Assembly (NCBI RefSeq): GCF_900199205.1
Contig: NZ_OBMJ01000001.1
Location: 6,565,001-6,629,000 of the forward strand
Source: Streptomyces sp. 1331.2
GTDB lineage: Bacteria; Actinomycetota; Actinomycetes; Streptomycetales; Streptomycetaceae
Reading direction: 5' to 3'
DNA length: 64,000 bases
Numbering within the stretch: position 1 is the stretch's first letter; each line of letters begins with the position of its first letter. The notes under the pieces are model-generated. The model saw only the letters and a program-made list of their open reading frames with translations. It searched no databases and was not told where the DNA came from. This document shows, in pieces, positions 9,502 to 17,588 of this stretch. A program made the position numbers and the translations under genes.

Positions 9502-9575
9502 CGGCCGTCCTCGGCCTGCTCGACGGCTACCCCCTCCTGCCCACTGCCCCACCCGACGACCACCACCGCCACTGA
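9498..9575 (+). other. 25-codon open frame coupled to the mannosidase stop
   Basis: An ATG overlaps the GH38 stop codon (ATGA) and opens a 25-codon frame beginning MTAVLGLLDGYPLLP and ending in a His-rich tail (DDHHRH). The GGAGG just upstream would serve as a ribosome site. It could be the start of a lost downstream gene or a chance frame. I cannot assign it. Confidence 0.25.
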
Positions 9576-9651
9576 GGCGCCGACGGTTTCAGCGGGCGGC
9601 GGCCGGCGCGGACGGCTGGGGGTGGCGGGTGGGCGGCCGCGGGTGGGGTCG

Positions 9652-10428
9652 TCAGCGGTGGGGGAGGGGGAAGCCGGCGGCACGGAGTTTGGCCTCGGTG
9701 AGGGCGGTGAGGCGGGCGGAAATGGGTGCCTGGGCCTCGCGGTGGTTGTTGATCAGTCGGTATTGGGCGGCGGCCCTGCTCCAGGCGCGGAGGCTGGCGG
9801 GGTTGCCGAGGAGGGCGGGGTTGGCGAGGTAGTGGTCGGCCATGGCGGTGGCGAGTTCTTCGATCCGCGGGTCGTCCGGTTCCCAGGACTCGGCTTCCCA
9901 GCCGCGTTTGGTCAGTTCGACGGACTCGGGGTCGTCGAGGCGGTGTTCGAGTTGGGTGAGGAAGCCGTCGAAGCCCTCCGGTACGAGCGCCCGGGCGAGG
10001 ACCAGGGCTTCGCGTTGGGCGGCCACGTAGTCGGGGCCGAAGCCGAGGCCGGGCATGCGTTCCAGGATGGTGCAGGCGCGGTCGGGCAGGAGGGCGCGGT
10101 CGCCGGCGGCGAGGCGGTGCAGGGTGTCGCGGCGTGCGGTGAGGTCGGCGATCCGTTCGGTGAGGCGCCGTTCGACGTCGGCGAGGGTGGCGGCGAAGTC
10201 GTCCGCGTCGGCGTCGAGGAGGGGCCCGATCTCGGCGAGTGGCACCCCGGCGGCGGCCAGCGCCCGGACCTGGACCAGCCGCAGCAACTCCTCCGAGCCG
10301 TACCGGCGGTAGCCGGAGCCGTCGCGCTCCGGTTCGGCGACCAGCCCGTGCCGGTGGTAGTGCCGCACCGTCTTCACCGTGACGCCGACGAACGCCGCCG
10401 CCTGTCCTATCGTGACTCCGTTGATCAT
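9652..10428 (-). CDS. MerR-family transcriptional regulator
   Basis: A 258-aa regulator with an N-terminal MerR winged helix (VTIGQAAAFVGVTVKTVRHY, then HGLVAEPERDGSGYRRY), a dimerisation helix (LTERIADLTARRDTLHRLA), and a helical C-terminal region of about 140 residues without recognisable metal-binding cysteines. The ATG at 10428 gives the canonical MerR start; an in-frame ATG at 10464 would lie inside the upstream gene. It starts 4 bp after the beta-lactamase-like gene stop, so the two are co-transcribed. A perfect 13-bp palindrome ahead of that operon (11609-11621) is a candidate site for autoregulation. Confidence 0.9.
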   Translation of the reverse strand: MINGVTIGQAAAFVGVTVKTVRHYHRHGLVAEPERDGSGYRRYGSEELLRLVQVRALAAAGVPLAEIGPLLDADADDFAATLADVERRLTERIADLTARRDTLHRLAAGDRALLPDRACTILERMPGLGFGPDYVAAQREALVLARALVPEGFDGFLTQLEHRLDDPESVELTKRGWEAESWEPDDPRIEELATAMADHYLANPALLGNPASLRAWSRAAAQYRLINNHREAQAPISARLTALTEAKLRAAGFPLPHR

Positions 10429-10432
10429 CCGC

Positions 10433-11545
10433 TCAGCCTGCCTTGTGTTCGGCCGGTCCGCCACGGAAGACCTCGTCGACGAGGCGCTGCTGGGCCTGCT
10501 GGAACGCCGCGGCTATGGACACGTCGGGGTCGTCCACGTAGTTCAGCCCGGCGGTGAGGGTGGTGCGGCCGTCGGGCGTGCTGTACATCAGCGCGGCCGA
10601 GCCGATGGTGGCGCCGTTGTGGTGGAAGAGGGTGCCGCCTGCGCCCGTGTCCTGGACGAACACGCCCAGGCCGTAGCCGGCCTTCGCCTCCGGGGTGCGC
10701 ATCTCCGCCAGCAGCCCGGCGGGCAGCAGCCTGCCGCCCATCAGGGCGGAGAAGTACGTGTGCAGGTCCCGGGTGGTGGAGATCATGTCGCCGCCGCCCG
10801 ACACCCAGGAGGGGTTGTGGCGGGTGATGTCGATCGTCCTCTGCTGCCCGGCGTCCTCGTAGCGGTAGTAGCCGTGGTGGTGCGGCTCGGGGAGCTCCGG
10901 GGAGGTGCCCGGCGCCACCGTGCCGGTCATGCCCAGCGGCCGCAGGACCAGCCGCCGGAACTCCTCGGCGAACGGACGGCCGGTCACGCTCTCGACCACC
11001 AGGCGGGCCAGCACGTAGTTGGTGTTGGCGTAGCTCCAGTCCGTCCCCGGCGCGAACCGCGGCGGCTTGGACAGCGACAGCCGCACCAGCTCCTCCGCCG
11101 GGTAGGAGCGGAACCGGCCGTCCACCCACTCCTTGCCGCGCCAGGCGACCCCGGGCTCGAAGGTCCCGTCCGCGCCGAGCTCGCCGGTGTGGTTGAAGAT
11201 GCCGCTGGTGTGCTGCAGCAGCATCCGCACGGTGATCCGCCGGTCCAGCCCGAACCCGGGCAGGTAGCCGACGACGGGGGCGTCGAGGCCGATCCTGCCC
11301 TCGGCCACCAGCAGGAGCACCGTGGTCGCGACGAAGCTCTTGGTGATGCTGCCGACCCGGAAGTGTCCCTCGGTCAACGGCGCGGAGGTCCCGCCCAGTT
11401 CGCGCACCCCGGCCCCGCCGACCCACTCGCCCCGCTCGTCGTTCACCCGCAGCTGCACGCCGAGGAACCCCGACGCGACGATCTCCTCCATCGCCTGCCG
11501 CAGCTCCGGACGGTGCTGCCCCTGCACGGAAAGGGTGACGGTCAT
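10433..11545 (-). CDS. Beta-lactamase-family serine hydrolase
   Basis: A 370-aa class C beta-lactamase/D-Ala-D-Ala carboxypeptidase fold protein. The SxxK nucleophile motif is GSITKS (Ser66, Lys69), the Y-x-N motif is SYANTNY (Tyr172, Asn174), and HNGATIGS near the C terminus replaces the KTG box, as in the esterase/peptidase branch of the family. There is no signal peptide, so it is probably cytoplasmic. It heads an operon with the MerR regulator; its own ATG follows GGAGGAGCAATC. The substrate cannot be told from sequence: a drug, an ester or a D-amino-acid peptide are all possible. Confidence 0.9.
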   Translation of the reverse strand: MTVTLSVQGQHRPELRQAMEEIVASGFLGVQLRVNDERGEWVGGAGVRELGGTSAPLTEGHFRVGSITKSFVATTVLLLVAEGRIGLDAPVVGYLPGFGLDRRITVRMLLQHTSGIFNHTGELGADGTFEPGVAWRGKEWVDGRFRSYPAEELVRLSLSKPPRFAPGTDWSYANTNYVLARLVVESVTGRPFAEEFRRLVLRPLGMTGTVAPGTSPELPEPHHHGYYRYEDAGQQRTIDITRHNPSWVSGGGDMISTTRDLHTYFSALMGGRLLPAGLLAEMRTPEAKAGYGLGVFVQDTGAGGTLFHHNGATIGSAALMYSTPDGRTTLTAGLNYVDDPDVSIAAAFQQAQQRLVDEVFRGGPAEHKAG

Positions 11546-11608
11546 GATTGCTCCTCCAGGTGGGACGGTTCCGACTCGCTGTCGGGCCGTTGCGAGGAGC
11601 TTTCACCC

Positions 11609-11621
11609 TGACCCAGGGTCA
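11609..11621. promoter_or_regulatory. 13-bp palindrome, candidate MerR operator
   Basis: TGACCCAGGGTCA is a perfect palindrome around a central base, about 65 bp upstream of the beta-lactamase-like start. On the minus strand it lies within TTGACCCTGGGTCAGGGTGA, so its left end looks like a -35 box (TTGACC). I do not see a convincing -10 box 19 bp further on, so the promoter itself is uncertain. Confidence 0.5.
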
Positions 11622-11737
11622 ACCTCAACTGTGTCCCGGCTCACAGCACCCGACCCCGACGGGGACCGGCACTGATCGGAACGGCCCGGCACTGATCGGT
11701 GCTGACCGGGCCTGCCACGGCCGGGGTGGAACTCCGG

Positions 11738-12796
11738 TCAGATCGAGGCGGTCGGGGAGCGGAAGGCACGGCGGTAGTCGGTGGGGGTGACGCCGACGCG
11801 GGCGGTGAAGTGGCGGCGGAGGTTGGTGGCGCTGCCGAGGCCGCTGCGTTCGCCGATCTGTTCCACGGGCAGGTCGGTGGCTTCGAGGAGGGACTGGGCG
11901 CGGGCGAGGCGCTGGTTGAGGAGCCACTGGAGCGGGGTGGTGCCGGTGGCGGCCTGGAGGCGGCGGAAGAAGGTGCGGGGACTCATCCTGGCCCGGCGGG
12001 CCAACTCGTCGGTGGTGATGGGGCGGTCGAGGTTCTCGGTGGCCCAGGAGAGGACGGGGGAGAGGCTGTCGTCGTCGGCCACGGGGATGGCGAGATCGAC
12101 GAACTGGGCCTGTCCGCCCGGGCGGTGGGCGGGCACCACCAGCTTGCGGGCCAGCTGGTTGGCCACGTGGGCGCCGAGGTCGCGCCGGACGAGGTGCAGG
12201 CAGAGGTCGAGCCCGGCGGCGACGCCGGCGCTGGTGAGCACGTCGCCGTCGTCGACGTAGAGCACGCCGTCGTCCACGGTGACGGCAGGGTAGCGGCGGG
12301 CCAGGTCGGCGGTGTGCGACCAGTGCGCGGTGGCCCGTCGGCCGTCCAGCAGGCCGGCGGCCGCGAGCGCGAAGGCGCCGGTGCACAGGGACACCATCCG
12401 TGCGCCGGCCTGGGCGGCGCGACGGAGTTCGGCCACCAGTGCGGGCGGCACCTCGCGTTCGCCGGTCACACAGGTGTCCGGGACGGAGGTGACGATCACG
12501 GTGTCGGCCCCGGCGAGCGCGTCCCAGCCGTACTCGGCGCGCAGCGAGAAGCCGAAGCCGCCGGGGGCCGGGGGCGGGGCCGGGGCGTCCGGGGTCTCGG
12601 CGCACAGTCGCAGTTCGTACCAGCGGTCGGCGAGCTCGGGCTGCGGGATGCCGAAGACCGCGCAGGCCATGCCGAGTTCGTACAGGTCCCAGAGCGGGAG
12701 CTCGGCATGGTCGAGGACGGCGACGGCCACGGTGCCGGGACCAGTGGCGGGGCCGAAGCCGGGACCAGCTGTGGGACCGGTGGCGGGAACGGACAT
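11738..12796 (-). CDS. GlxA-type AraC-family regulator with DJ-1/PfpI domain
   Basis: A 352-aa regulator. Residues about 20-200 are a DJ-1/PfpI (class I glutamine amidotransferase-like) domain with the VSLCTGAFALAAAGLLDGRR nucleophile-elbow region. The C-terminal 100 or so residues hold two AraC helix-turn-helix motifs (LARRARMSPRTFFRRLQAAT and IGERSGLGSATNLRRHF). The ATG at 12796 is preceded by GGGAGG. It is divergent from the imine-reductase-like gene at 12943, and the intergenic region carries an inverted repeat. In this regulator family the usual target is the divergent neighbour. Confidence 0.93.
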   Translation of the reverse strand: MSVPATGPTAGPGFGPATGPGTVAVAVLDHAELPLWDLYELGMACAVFGIPQPELADRWYELRLCAETPDAPAPPPAPGGFGFSLRAEYGWDALAGADTVIVTSVPDTCVTGEREVPPALVAELRRAAQAGARMVSLCTGAFALAAAGLLDGRRATAHWSHTADLARRYPAVTVDDGVLYVDDGDVLTSAGVAAGLDLCLHLVRRDLGAHVANQLARKLVVPAHRPGGQAQFVDLAIPVADDDSLSPVLSWATENLDRPITTDELARRARMSPRTFFRRLQAATGTTPLQWLLNQRLARAQSLLEATDLPVEQIGERSGLGSATNLRRHFTARVGVTPTDYRRAFRSPTASI

Positions 12797-12813
12797 GGCG
12801 GTGGATACCTCCC

Positions 12814-12848
12814 TGGCAGGAACCGTTCGGTGAAGGGCAATCCTGCCA
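12814..12848. promoter_or_regulatory. Inverted repeat between AraC regulator and reductase
   Basis: TGGCAGGA (12814-12821) and TCCTGCCA (12841-12848) form a perfect 8-bp inverted repeat with 19 bp between, in the 146-bp divergent intergenic region. It is a candidate site for the AraC-type regulator. AraC proteins more often bind direct repeats, so this is tentative. Confidence 0.4.
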
Positions 12849-12942
12849 CTGTCGGCGGCGTTCGGCCATTGCGAAAGTAGGTGATGTCGATCAAGGCCCG
12901 GGCGCGCCCGGCCCGTTGAACCACCGGAAGCAGGAGAACACC

Positions 12943-13845
12943 ATGTCGAACGAGCCGTCGAACGAGTCGTCCAACGAGCTGGCGCGTGAATCCGTCACCG
13001 TCCTCGGCCTCGGCGCGATGGGCACCGCGCTGGCGGGCGCCTTCCTCGCCGCCGGCCACCCGACCACCGTCTGGAACCGTACGGCCGCCAAGGCCGAGCC
13101 GCTGGTCGCGCGCGGTGCCGTCGCAGCCGCCTCGCCCGAGGCCGCGGTGACGGCCAGCCAGCTGATCGTCGCCTGCGTGCTGGACTACGACACGCTGCGC
13201 TCCGTGCTGGCCGGTCAGGAGGCGGCGCTCGCCGGGCGGACCCTGGTGAACCTCACCTCCGGCTCGCCCGAGCAGGCCCGGGAGATGGCCGAGTGGGCCG
13301 CCGGGCTGGGCCTGGCCTACCTGGACGGCGCCATCATGATCACCCCGCCCGGCATCGGAGGCCCGGACGCCACGGTGCTCTACAGCGGCGCACCGGACGT
13401 CCTGACCCGCCATCACGCGACGCTCGCCGCCCTCGGCGAGCCGGTGGAGCTCGGCCCGGACGCCGGGGTCGCCGGCCTGTACGACGCGGCGCTGCTCGGC
13501 CTGATGTGGTCCGCGCTGAGCGGCTGGCTGCACGGCGTCGCGCTGGTCGGCGCGGACGGTGTCCGGGCCGCCGACTTCACGCCGGTGGCCAACCGTTGGC
13601 TGTCCGGCGCGGTGGCCGGGTTCATCAGCCGCTACGCCGCTCAGACCGATGCCCGCAGCTACCCGGGCGACGACGCCAGCCTGGACATCCACCTGGCCGC
13701 GATGGAGCACCTGCTGCACGCCAGCCACGCGCGCGGCATCGACACCACCCTGCCGGAGGTCTTCGCCGGCCACGTCCGCCAGGCCATCGACGCCGGCCAC
13801 GGGGCCGACAGTTACGCGCGCCTCATCGAGGTCATCGAGAAGTGA
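12943..13845 (+). CDS. Imine-reductase-like NAD(P)-dependent oxidoreductase
   Basis: A 300-aa protein of the 6-phosphogluconate/beta-hydroxyacid dehydrogenase superfamily, closest in appearance to Streptomyces imine reductases. The Rossmann motif VLGLGAMGTALAGAFL is followed by TTVWNRTAAKA, which favours NADPH. The central helix region contains YLDGAIMITPPGIGG, and the C-terminal all-helical domain starts near GLYDAALLGLMWSALSGW. The start at 12943 follows CAGGAGAAC; an upstream ATG at 12916 lacks a site. The downstream gene overlaps its stop by 4 bp, so the two are probably translated together. The native substrate is unknown; prochiral cyclic imines are reduced by described relatives. Confidence 0.88.
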   Translation: MSNEPSNESSNELARESVTVLGLGAMGTALAGAFLAAGHPTTVWNRTAAKAEPLVARGAVAAASPEAAVTASQLIVACVLDYDTLRSVLAGQEAALAGRTLVNLTSGSPEQAREMAEWAAGLGLAYLDGAIMITPPGIGGPDATVLYSGAPDVLTRHHATLAALGEPVELGPDAGVAGLYDAALLGLMWSALSGWLHGVALVGADGVRAADFTPVANRWLSGAVAGFISRYAAQTDARSYPGDDASLDIHLAAMEHLLHASHARGIDTTLPEVFAGHVRQAIDAGHGADSYARLIEVIEK

Positions 13846-14564
13846 GCGCTCCTTCCACCACGCTGATGCCGGATACTGTTCGTATGCTCATCGAACCGTC
13901 AACTGTTGCTCCCCTGAATACCGTTGTTCCCGTTGCTTCCGTTGTGGGCGTCAGCGGCCCCGCTGCCCCCCCGCTCTCCCGGGCCGACTGGGCCGCGCTG
14001 GTGGTCGAGGCCGCCGCGACGACCACCAGCGCCCTCGAACGGGCCGCCGATGCCGACTGGACTCGTCACGCCGCCGGCAGCGACTGGTCAGCCCGGGCCA
14101 TGCTGGACCACCTCGCGCTCGGCGTGCTGGGCTACGCGGGCCTGCTGACCGCTCGCCCCACCGACCGCTACATCACCCTGTTCGGCTCCCTGGACCCGGG
14201 CGCCCCGATCCCGCACTGCCTGGAGGGCCTGCGCATCGCGGGCAGCCTGCTCGCCGCCACCGTGCGGGACACCCCGCCGGAGGCCAGGGCCTGGCACCCC
14301 TGGGGCCACGCGGACGGTCCGGGCTTCGCGGCCATGGCCGTGGTCGAACTCCTCGTCCACGGCTGGGACCTGACCCAGGCATTCGAGCTCGACTGGCAGC
14401 CACCGGAGCACCTTGCGGGCCCGGCCGTGGCCAGGCTGTTCCCGGAGGCGCCGACGGGCCACGGCAACGCCGAGACCCTGCTCTGGTGCACCGGCCGGAC
14501 CGCTCTCCCCGGGCACCCCCGTCGCCCGGCCGAGGGCTGGCAGTGGGACGGGCGGGTGCGCTGA
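13842..14564 (+). CDS. DinB-like / maleylpyruvate isomerase N-terminal domain protein
   Basis: A protein of about 240 aa with the four-helix DinB-like fold of mycothiol-dependent enzymes: TTSALERAADADWTRHAAG, then DWSARAMLDHLALGVLGYAG with the metal-ligand-type His, then VVELLVHGWDLTQAF with two further candidate ligands. The GTG at 13842 overlaps the previous stop (GTGA), implying translational coupling. ATGs at 13866 and 13884 are alternatives, and a TACTGT at 13874-13879 could even drive a leaderless message from the latter. The exact N terminus is therefore open. Function is unassigned beyond family. Confidence 0.75.
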   Translation: MSAPSTTLMPDTVRMLIEPSTVAPLNTVVPVASVVGVSGPAAPPLSRADWAALVVEAAATTTSALERAADADWTRHAAGSDWSARAMLDHLALGVLGYAGLLTARPTDRYITLFGSLDPGAPIPHCLEGLRIAGSLLAATVRDTPPEARAWHPWGHADGPGFAAMAVVELLVHGWDLTQAFELDWQPPEHLAGPAVARLFPEAPTGHGNAETLLWCTGRTALPGHPRRPAEGWQWDGRVR

Positions 14565-14676
14565 GCCCGGGGGCTCCCCACGTCGACGTGCGCAAGCGAC
14601 TCACCTCCTTGCGGGCCACTCCTTCGGCGGCCCCTGGTGCCCCTCACCCTCCCCCTTCAGCACGGTCCTCCGGTAG

Positions 14677-14721
14677 TGCCGATCGGCAGATCTCCGCCGC
14701 ATGCGGGGGTGCCGATCGGCA
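14677..14721. promoter_or_regulatory. Two identical 12-bp palindromes 33 bp apart
   Basis: TGCCGATCGGCA occurs at 14677-14688 and again at 14710-14721. Each is a perfect palindrome, and their centres are 33 bp apart, close to three helical turns. That is the geometry of a paired operator, yet it sits between converging genes rather than in an obvious promoter. Confidence 0.55.
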
Positions 14722-14815
14722 GCCCCGGCGGATGCCCGCCCGGGCGGCCGGACAGAGCCGGCGGTCGGCCGCCCCTCCCCCCTGGGGGCGGCCGCCGTCC
14801 TGGCGGAGTCCACGA

Positions 14816-14861
14816 CCCGGCCCCGGTCGCCCTGCGGGGGTTGCGGGCGACCGGGGCCGGG
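14816..14861. terminator. Bidirectional terminator hairpin
   Basis: CCCGGCCCCGGTCGCCC (14816-14832) pairs perfectly with 14845-14861 around a 12-nt loop. The 17-bp stem ends 37 bp from the stop codon of the repeat protein and also faces the end of the DinB-like gene. There is no U tract, as is common in Streptomyces. Confidence 0.85.
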
Positions 14862-14897
14862 GGATCAGGGGTGACGCACCTGCGTTCGCCGGTGCCG

Positions 14898-15788
14898 TCA
14901 GTGCTGCAGGATCTCGCCCAGGTACCCGCCGCAGCCGTTGGTGGTGTACATCGACGCGACCCACCACCCTGCCGGGACCGTCGAGTTGGCGCACACGTTG
15001 ATGCCGTTGAACAGGTTGTTGGTGATGATCTCCACCAGGTGCCCGCCGCAGCCGTTGCTCTGCTGCGTCGAGGTGATCACGTACCCGGCCGGGATCGGCG
15101 AGTCACCGCAGACGTTGATGCCGGGGAACGGCGTGTTGAGGTTCTCCGACAGGTGTCCGCCGCAGCCGTTGCTCTGCTGCTCCGCGGTGATGACGTAGCC
15201 GGCCGGGACGGTGGAGTCGGCGCAGACGTCGATGCCGTTGAAGAGGCTGTTGGTGATGGTCTCGGCCAGGTGCCCGCCGCAGCTGTTGGTCTGGTTCTCG
15301 GCGAGGATCACCCAGCCGGCCGGAACGGTCGAGTCGGCGCACACGCCGATCCCGGGGAACAGCTCGTTGCTGATGTACCCGCCCAGGTGGCCGCCGCAGC
15401 TGTTGGTCTGCTGCTCGGAGAGGATCACGTAGCCCGGCGGTATGGGGGAGTCCATACAGATGCCCATGCGCGAGGCGGCGATGTTGATCGTCTGGGCCAG
15501 GTGGCCGCCGCAGCTGTTGCTGGTCTGCTCCGAGGTGATCACGTAGGCGGGCGGGATCGGGGAGCCGCCGCAGATGCCGATGCCGTTGAACGGCGGCTGG
15601 ACGGTCAGTTCCAGGTAGCCACCACAACTGTTGCTCGTGCGCTCGGCGGTGATCACCTGCCCGGGCGGGACGGGCGAGTTGCCGCAGATCGTGGCGGCCG
15701 AGGCGGGCGCGGCGAACGCCACCAGCCCGCCCGCGAGGACGGCCAGCGTGGCGACGATGCGTCCGAGCCACTGTGCGAGGGGTTTCAT
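14898..15788 (-). CDS. Secreted protein of seven Cys-pair repeats
   Basis: A 296-aa protein. The ATG at 15788 follows GGGAGACC and opens a signal peptide of about 31 residues (...AFAAPASA). The mature part is almost entirely seven tandem units of about 38 residues. Each has the pattern I-x-C-x-x-S-x-(I/V)-P-x-(G/A)-x-V-I, then about eight residues, then S/T-N-(S/G)-CGG-(H/Y)-L, so there are 14 cysteines in seven regular pairs. The repeat is compatible with one disulphide per unit and a solenoid or bead-like fold. It has none of the chaplin or rodlin signatures. I do not recognise a named family; function unknown. It is divergent from the membrane protein at 16030. Confidence 0.88.
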   Translation of the reverse strand: MKPLAQWLGRIVATLAVLAGGLVAFAAPASAATICGNSPVPPGQVITAERTSNSCGGYLELTVQPPFNGIGICGGSPIPPAYVITSEQTSNSCGGHLAQTINIAASRMGICMDSPIPPGYVILSEQQTNSCGGHLGGYISNELFPGIGVCADSTVPAGWVILAENQTNSCGGHLAETITNSLFNGIDVCADSTVPAGYVITAEQQSNGCGGHLSENLNTPFPGINVCGDSPIPAGYVITSTQQSNGCGGHLVEIITNNLFNGINVCANSTVPAGWWVASMYTTNGCGGYLGEILQH

Positions 15789-16029
15789 AGCGGTCTCCCG
15801 GAAAGGGTGTGGACGGTTCCCGGACGGGGCTGGTGGTGCACCTGTGAGTCCGGCGGTCCCGGTGCGCCCACCACAGTGGCGGGCCGGTCGGTCGTGGCCA
15901 ACACCGTCGGGACTCGGACAAACAATCACGGAAAAAGATCAACCCCTGGTCACCGGGCAGATGGTTGCGGACAATTTCGTCCGGACAATCAATCAGCGCG
16001 AAGCCGCAGTACGGGGGAGGGCAGCACCG

Positions 16030-16971
16030 GTGGGCCGCAGACAACGGAGCCTGGACCCCGGCGCGGGGCCGGTCGCGGAGTTCGCCCTGCGACTGCGCGC
16101 CCTGCGCGAGCGGGCCGGCGACCCGACCTTCGCCACGATGAGCCGGCGCGTGCACCGCTCGACCACGGTCCTCTCCGAGGCCGCCGGCGGCGTGGACCTG
16201 CCGACCTGGGCGACGGTCGAGGCCTTCCTGGAGGCCTGCGGGGAGACCGACCCCGCCCCGTGGCGCGACCACTGGGAGCGGGCGCGCGACGCGCTGGGCG
16301 AGCCGGCCACCTCGGAGGACGGCTCCGTCCCCGCACGGCCCGCCGACGCCGGACCGCCCCGGCCGCCGGCCCTACGGCCCGTCTCCTCGGCCACCCCGCG
16401 GTGGTGGACCTCACGGCCCGCCACCGCGGCCGCAGCCCTCGTCGTCGGCCTCACCGCAGGCCTGCTGACGGGCCTCCGACTCCCGCGCGACACCGCTTCG
16501 GCCGAGGCCGGCCCCCAGCCGACACCCTCCCGGGCACTGCCCACCGTCGTCGTCGTCCCGCCGCCCGCACCGCTGCCCTGGCCGGCCGCCGGCTCCGGCT
16601 GCGACGCCCGCACCCACTGGGTCTACCAGTACGACCACAGCTACCAGGGCCAGGTCTACGCCCTGCTCGCCCGCCCCGACGGCAAGCCCGCCGACACCCC
16701 GGTGACCCTCACCTGGGGCGCCTGGCGCTGGCAGCACCCGGTGACGGTCCAACCGGGCACCCCGGCCCAGACCACCGGCGGCACCCTCCTCCTCTACACC
16801 AAACTCGACACCAGCCTGCGCGACCCCCTGGTCACCGTCGACACCGCCGACCCCGTCTGCGCCGCCTTCGGCACCGCCGGCCCCACCTCCGTCGCCCCCC
16901 TCACCACCGTCGACGCCAACCAGGGCTGGACCGGCGCCGAACCGACGGCGGAGACCCCGGACGCCGGCTGA
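16030..16971 (+). CDS. Membrane-anchored protein with helical N-terminal domain
   Basis: A 313-aa protein. The GTG at 16030 follows GGGGGAGG and gives a cytoplasmic N-terminal helical region (residues 1-90, FALRLRALRERAGDPTFATM ... VHRSTTVLSEAAGG) resembling the helix-turn-helix-like module common in streptomycete membrane proteins. One transmembrane segment lies at about 131-152, followed by an extracytoplasmic domain with two cysteines (GSGCDARTHWVYQY and DPVCAAF). The layout, a DNA-binding-like head with an outside sensor, suggests signalling, but no target is visible. It is divergent from the Cys-repeat protein with about 240 bp between. Confidence 0.75.
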   Translation: MGRRQRSLDPGAGPVAEFALRLRALRERAGDPTFATMSRRVHRSTTVLSEAAGGVDLPTWATVEAFLEACGETDPAPWRDHWERARDALGEPATSEDGSVPARPADAGPPRPPALRPVSSATPRWWTSRPATAAAALVVGLTAGLLTGLRLPRDTASAEAGPQPTPSRALPTVVVVPPPAPLPWPAAGSGCDARTHWVYQYDHSYQGQVYALLARPDGKPADTPVTLTWGAWRWQHPVTVQPGTPAQTTGGTLLLYTKLDTSLRDPLVTVDTADPVCAAFGTAGPTSVAPLTTVDANQGWTGAEPTAETPDAG

Positions 16972-16988
16972 CGGTCCCCGGAACACGA

Positions 16989-17025
16989 AAGCGGCCTCCG
17001 CCCGTTCAGGGGGCGGAGGCCGCTT
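16989..17025 (+). terminator. Terminator after the membrane protein
   Basis: AAGCGGCCTCCGCCC (16989-17003) and its exact complement (17011-17025) form a 15-bp stem with a 7-nt loop, 18 bp after the stop codon. Confidence 0.9.
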
Positions 17026-17588
17026 CTCCCACGGGCGTGTCGTGGTCCTACGGCAGTTCCCGGCCGGGTGGAACATGACCCAGTTCGCCGACCATTCGGA
17101 GATCCCGATCCCGCTCGTTCGCCAGGCGGTGAAGGCCGGCGTGAACGGGATATCGGATGACGCACCAGGAACCTCCACTGTCGATGTCGGCCGAATAAGG
17201 CCGCAGTGGAGCTTACCGACACATTCTGCCGTGACAGAAAGTGCATGAACTCGCGAAGTCGAGAGGTATGCGGCCTGCAATGGACTGCCGTTAGCCATGC
17301 ATAGTCAGTAAATTCCGACGCATCGTCAGCAAGCGCCCAGGCTGTTCGAAAACGTGACATAGTGCCTGCTCAGAACGGGTCGGAAGTTGGCGTAATGTCA
17401 GACTCTCTGGTTCGATGGCCCGGATTCCGTTGTGATCGCCGGGGGTGGCGAAGCGATCGTTCCGAGGTGTCCTCCACCCCCCTTGACGCGCCGTCCCAGC
17501 GAGTCGGTCCGCCTACCGTCCAGGTCGGTTCACCGCATTCCGAGGACCCGCCCAACGGGCAACACGAGATGAACGAAGAGGAATAGTC
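17026..17588. other. Lower-G+C intergenic region with a possible gene remnant
   Basis: About 560 bp with visibly lower G+C than its flanks. Near 17047-17145 both strands show coding-like third-position bias for roughly 35 codons; the plus-strand frame reads QFADHSEIPIPLVRQAVKAG. The frame then loses its bias and ends at 17248. It looks like a decayed fragment, not a live gene. The rest should hold the promoter of the small secreted protein at 17589, but I cannot point to a confident box. Confidence 0.4.

Larger units (their letters stand above)
14565..14897. other. Intergenic region with paired palindromes and terminator
   Basis: This 333-bp stretch lies between two convergent genes and has no credible reading frame. 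It contains a pair of identical 12-bp palindromes (14677-14721) and a long terminator hairpin (14816-14861), listed separately. I see nothing else in it. Confidence 0.7.

Noticed and set aside
13293..13841. An extended N terminus for the DinB-like protein reaching back into the reductase gene
   Set aside because: That part is the reductase gene read in another frame; the protein proper starts at or after the overlapping GTG at 13842.
14677..14721. The twin palindromes as a CRISPR array or attachment site
   Set aside because: There are only two copies, each a 12-bp palindrome, with no spacer diversity, Cas genes, integrase or tRNA nearby.
14898..15788. The Cys-repeat protein as a chaplin or lanthipeptide-related surface protein
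   Set aside because: It lacks the short hydrophobic chaplin domain and any leader motif. Its seven regular 38-residue repeats are a different design.
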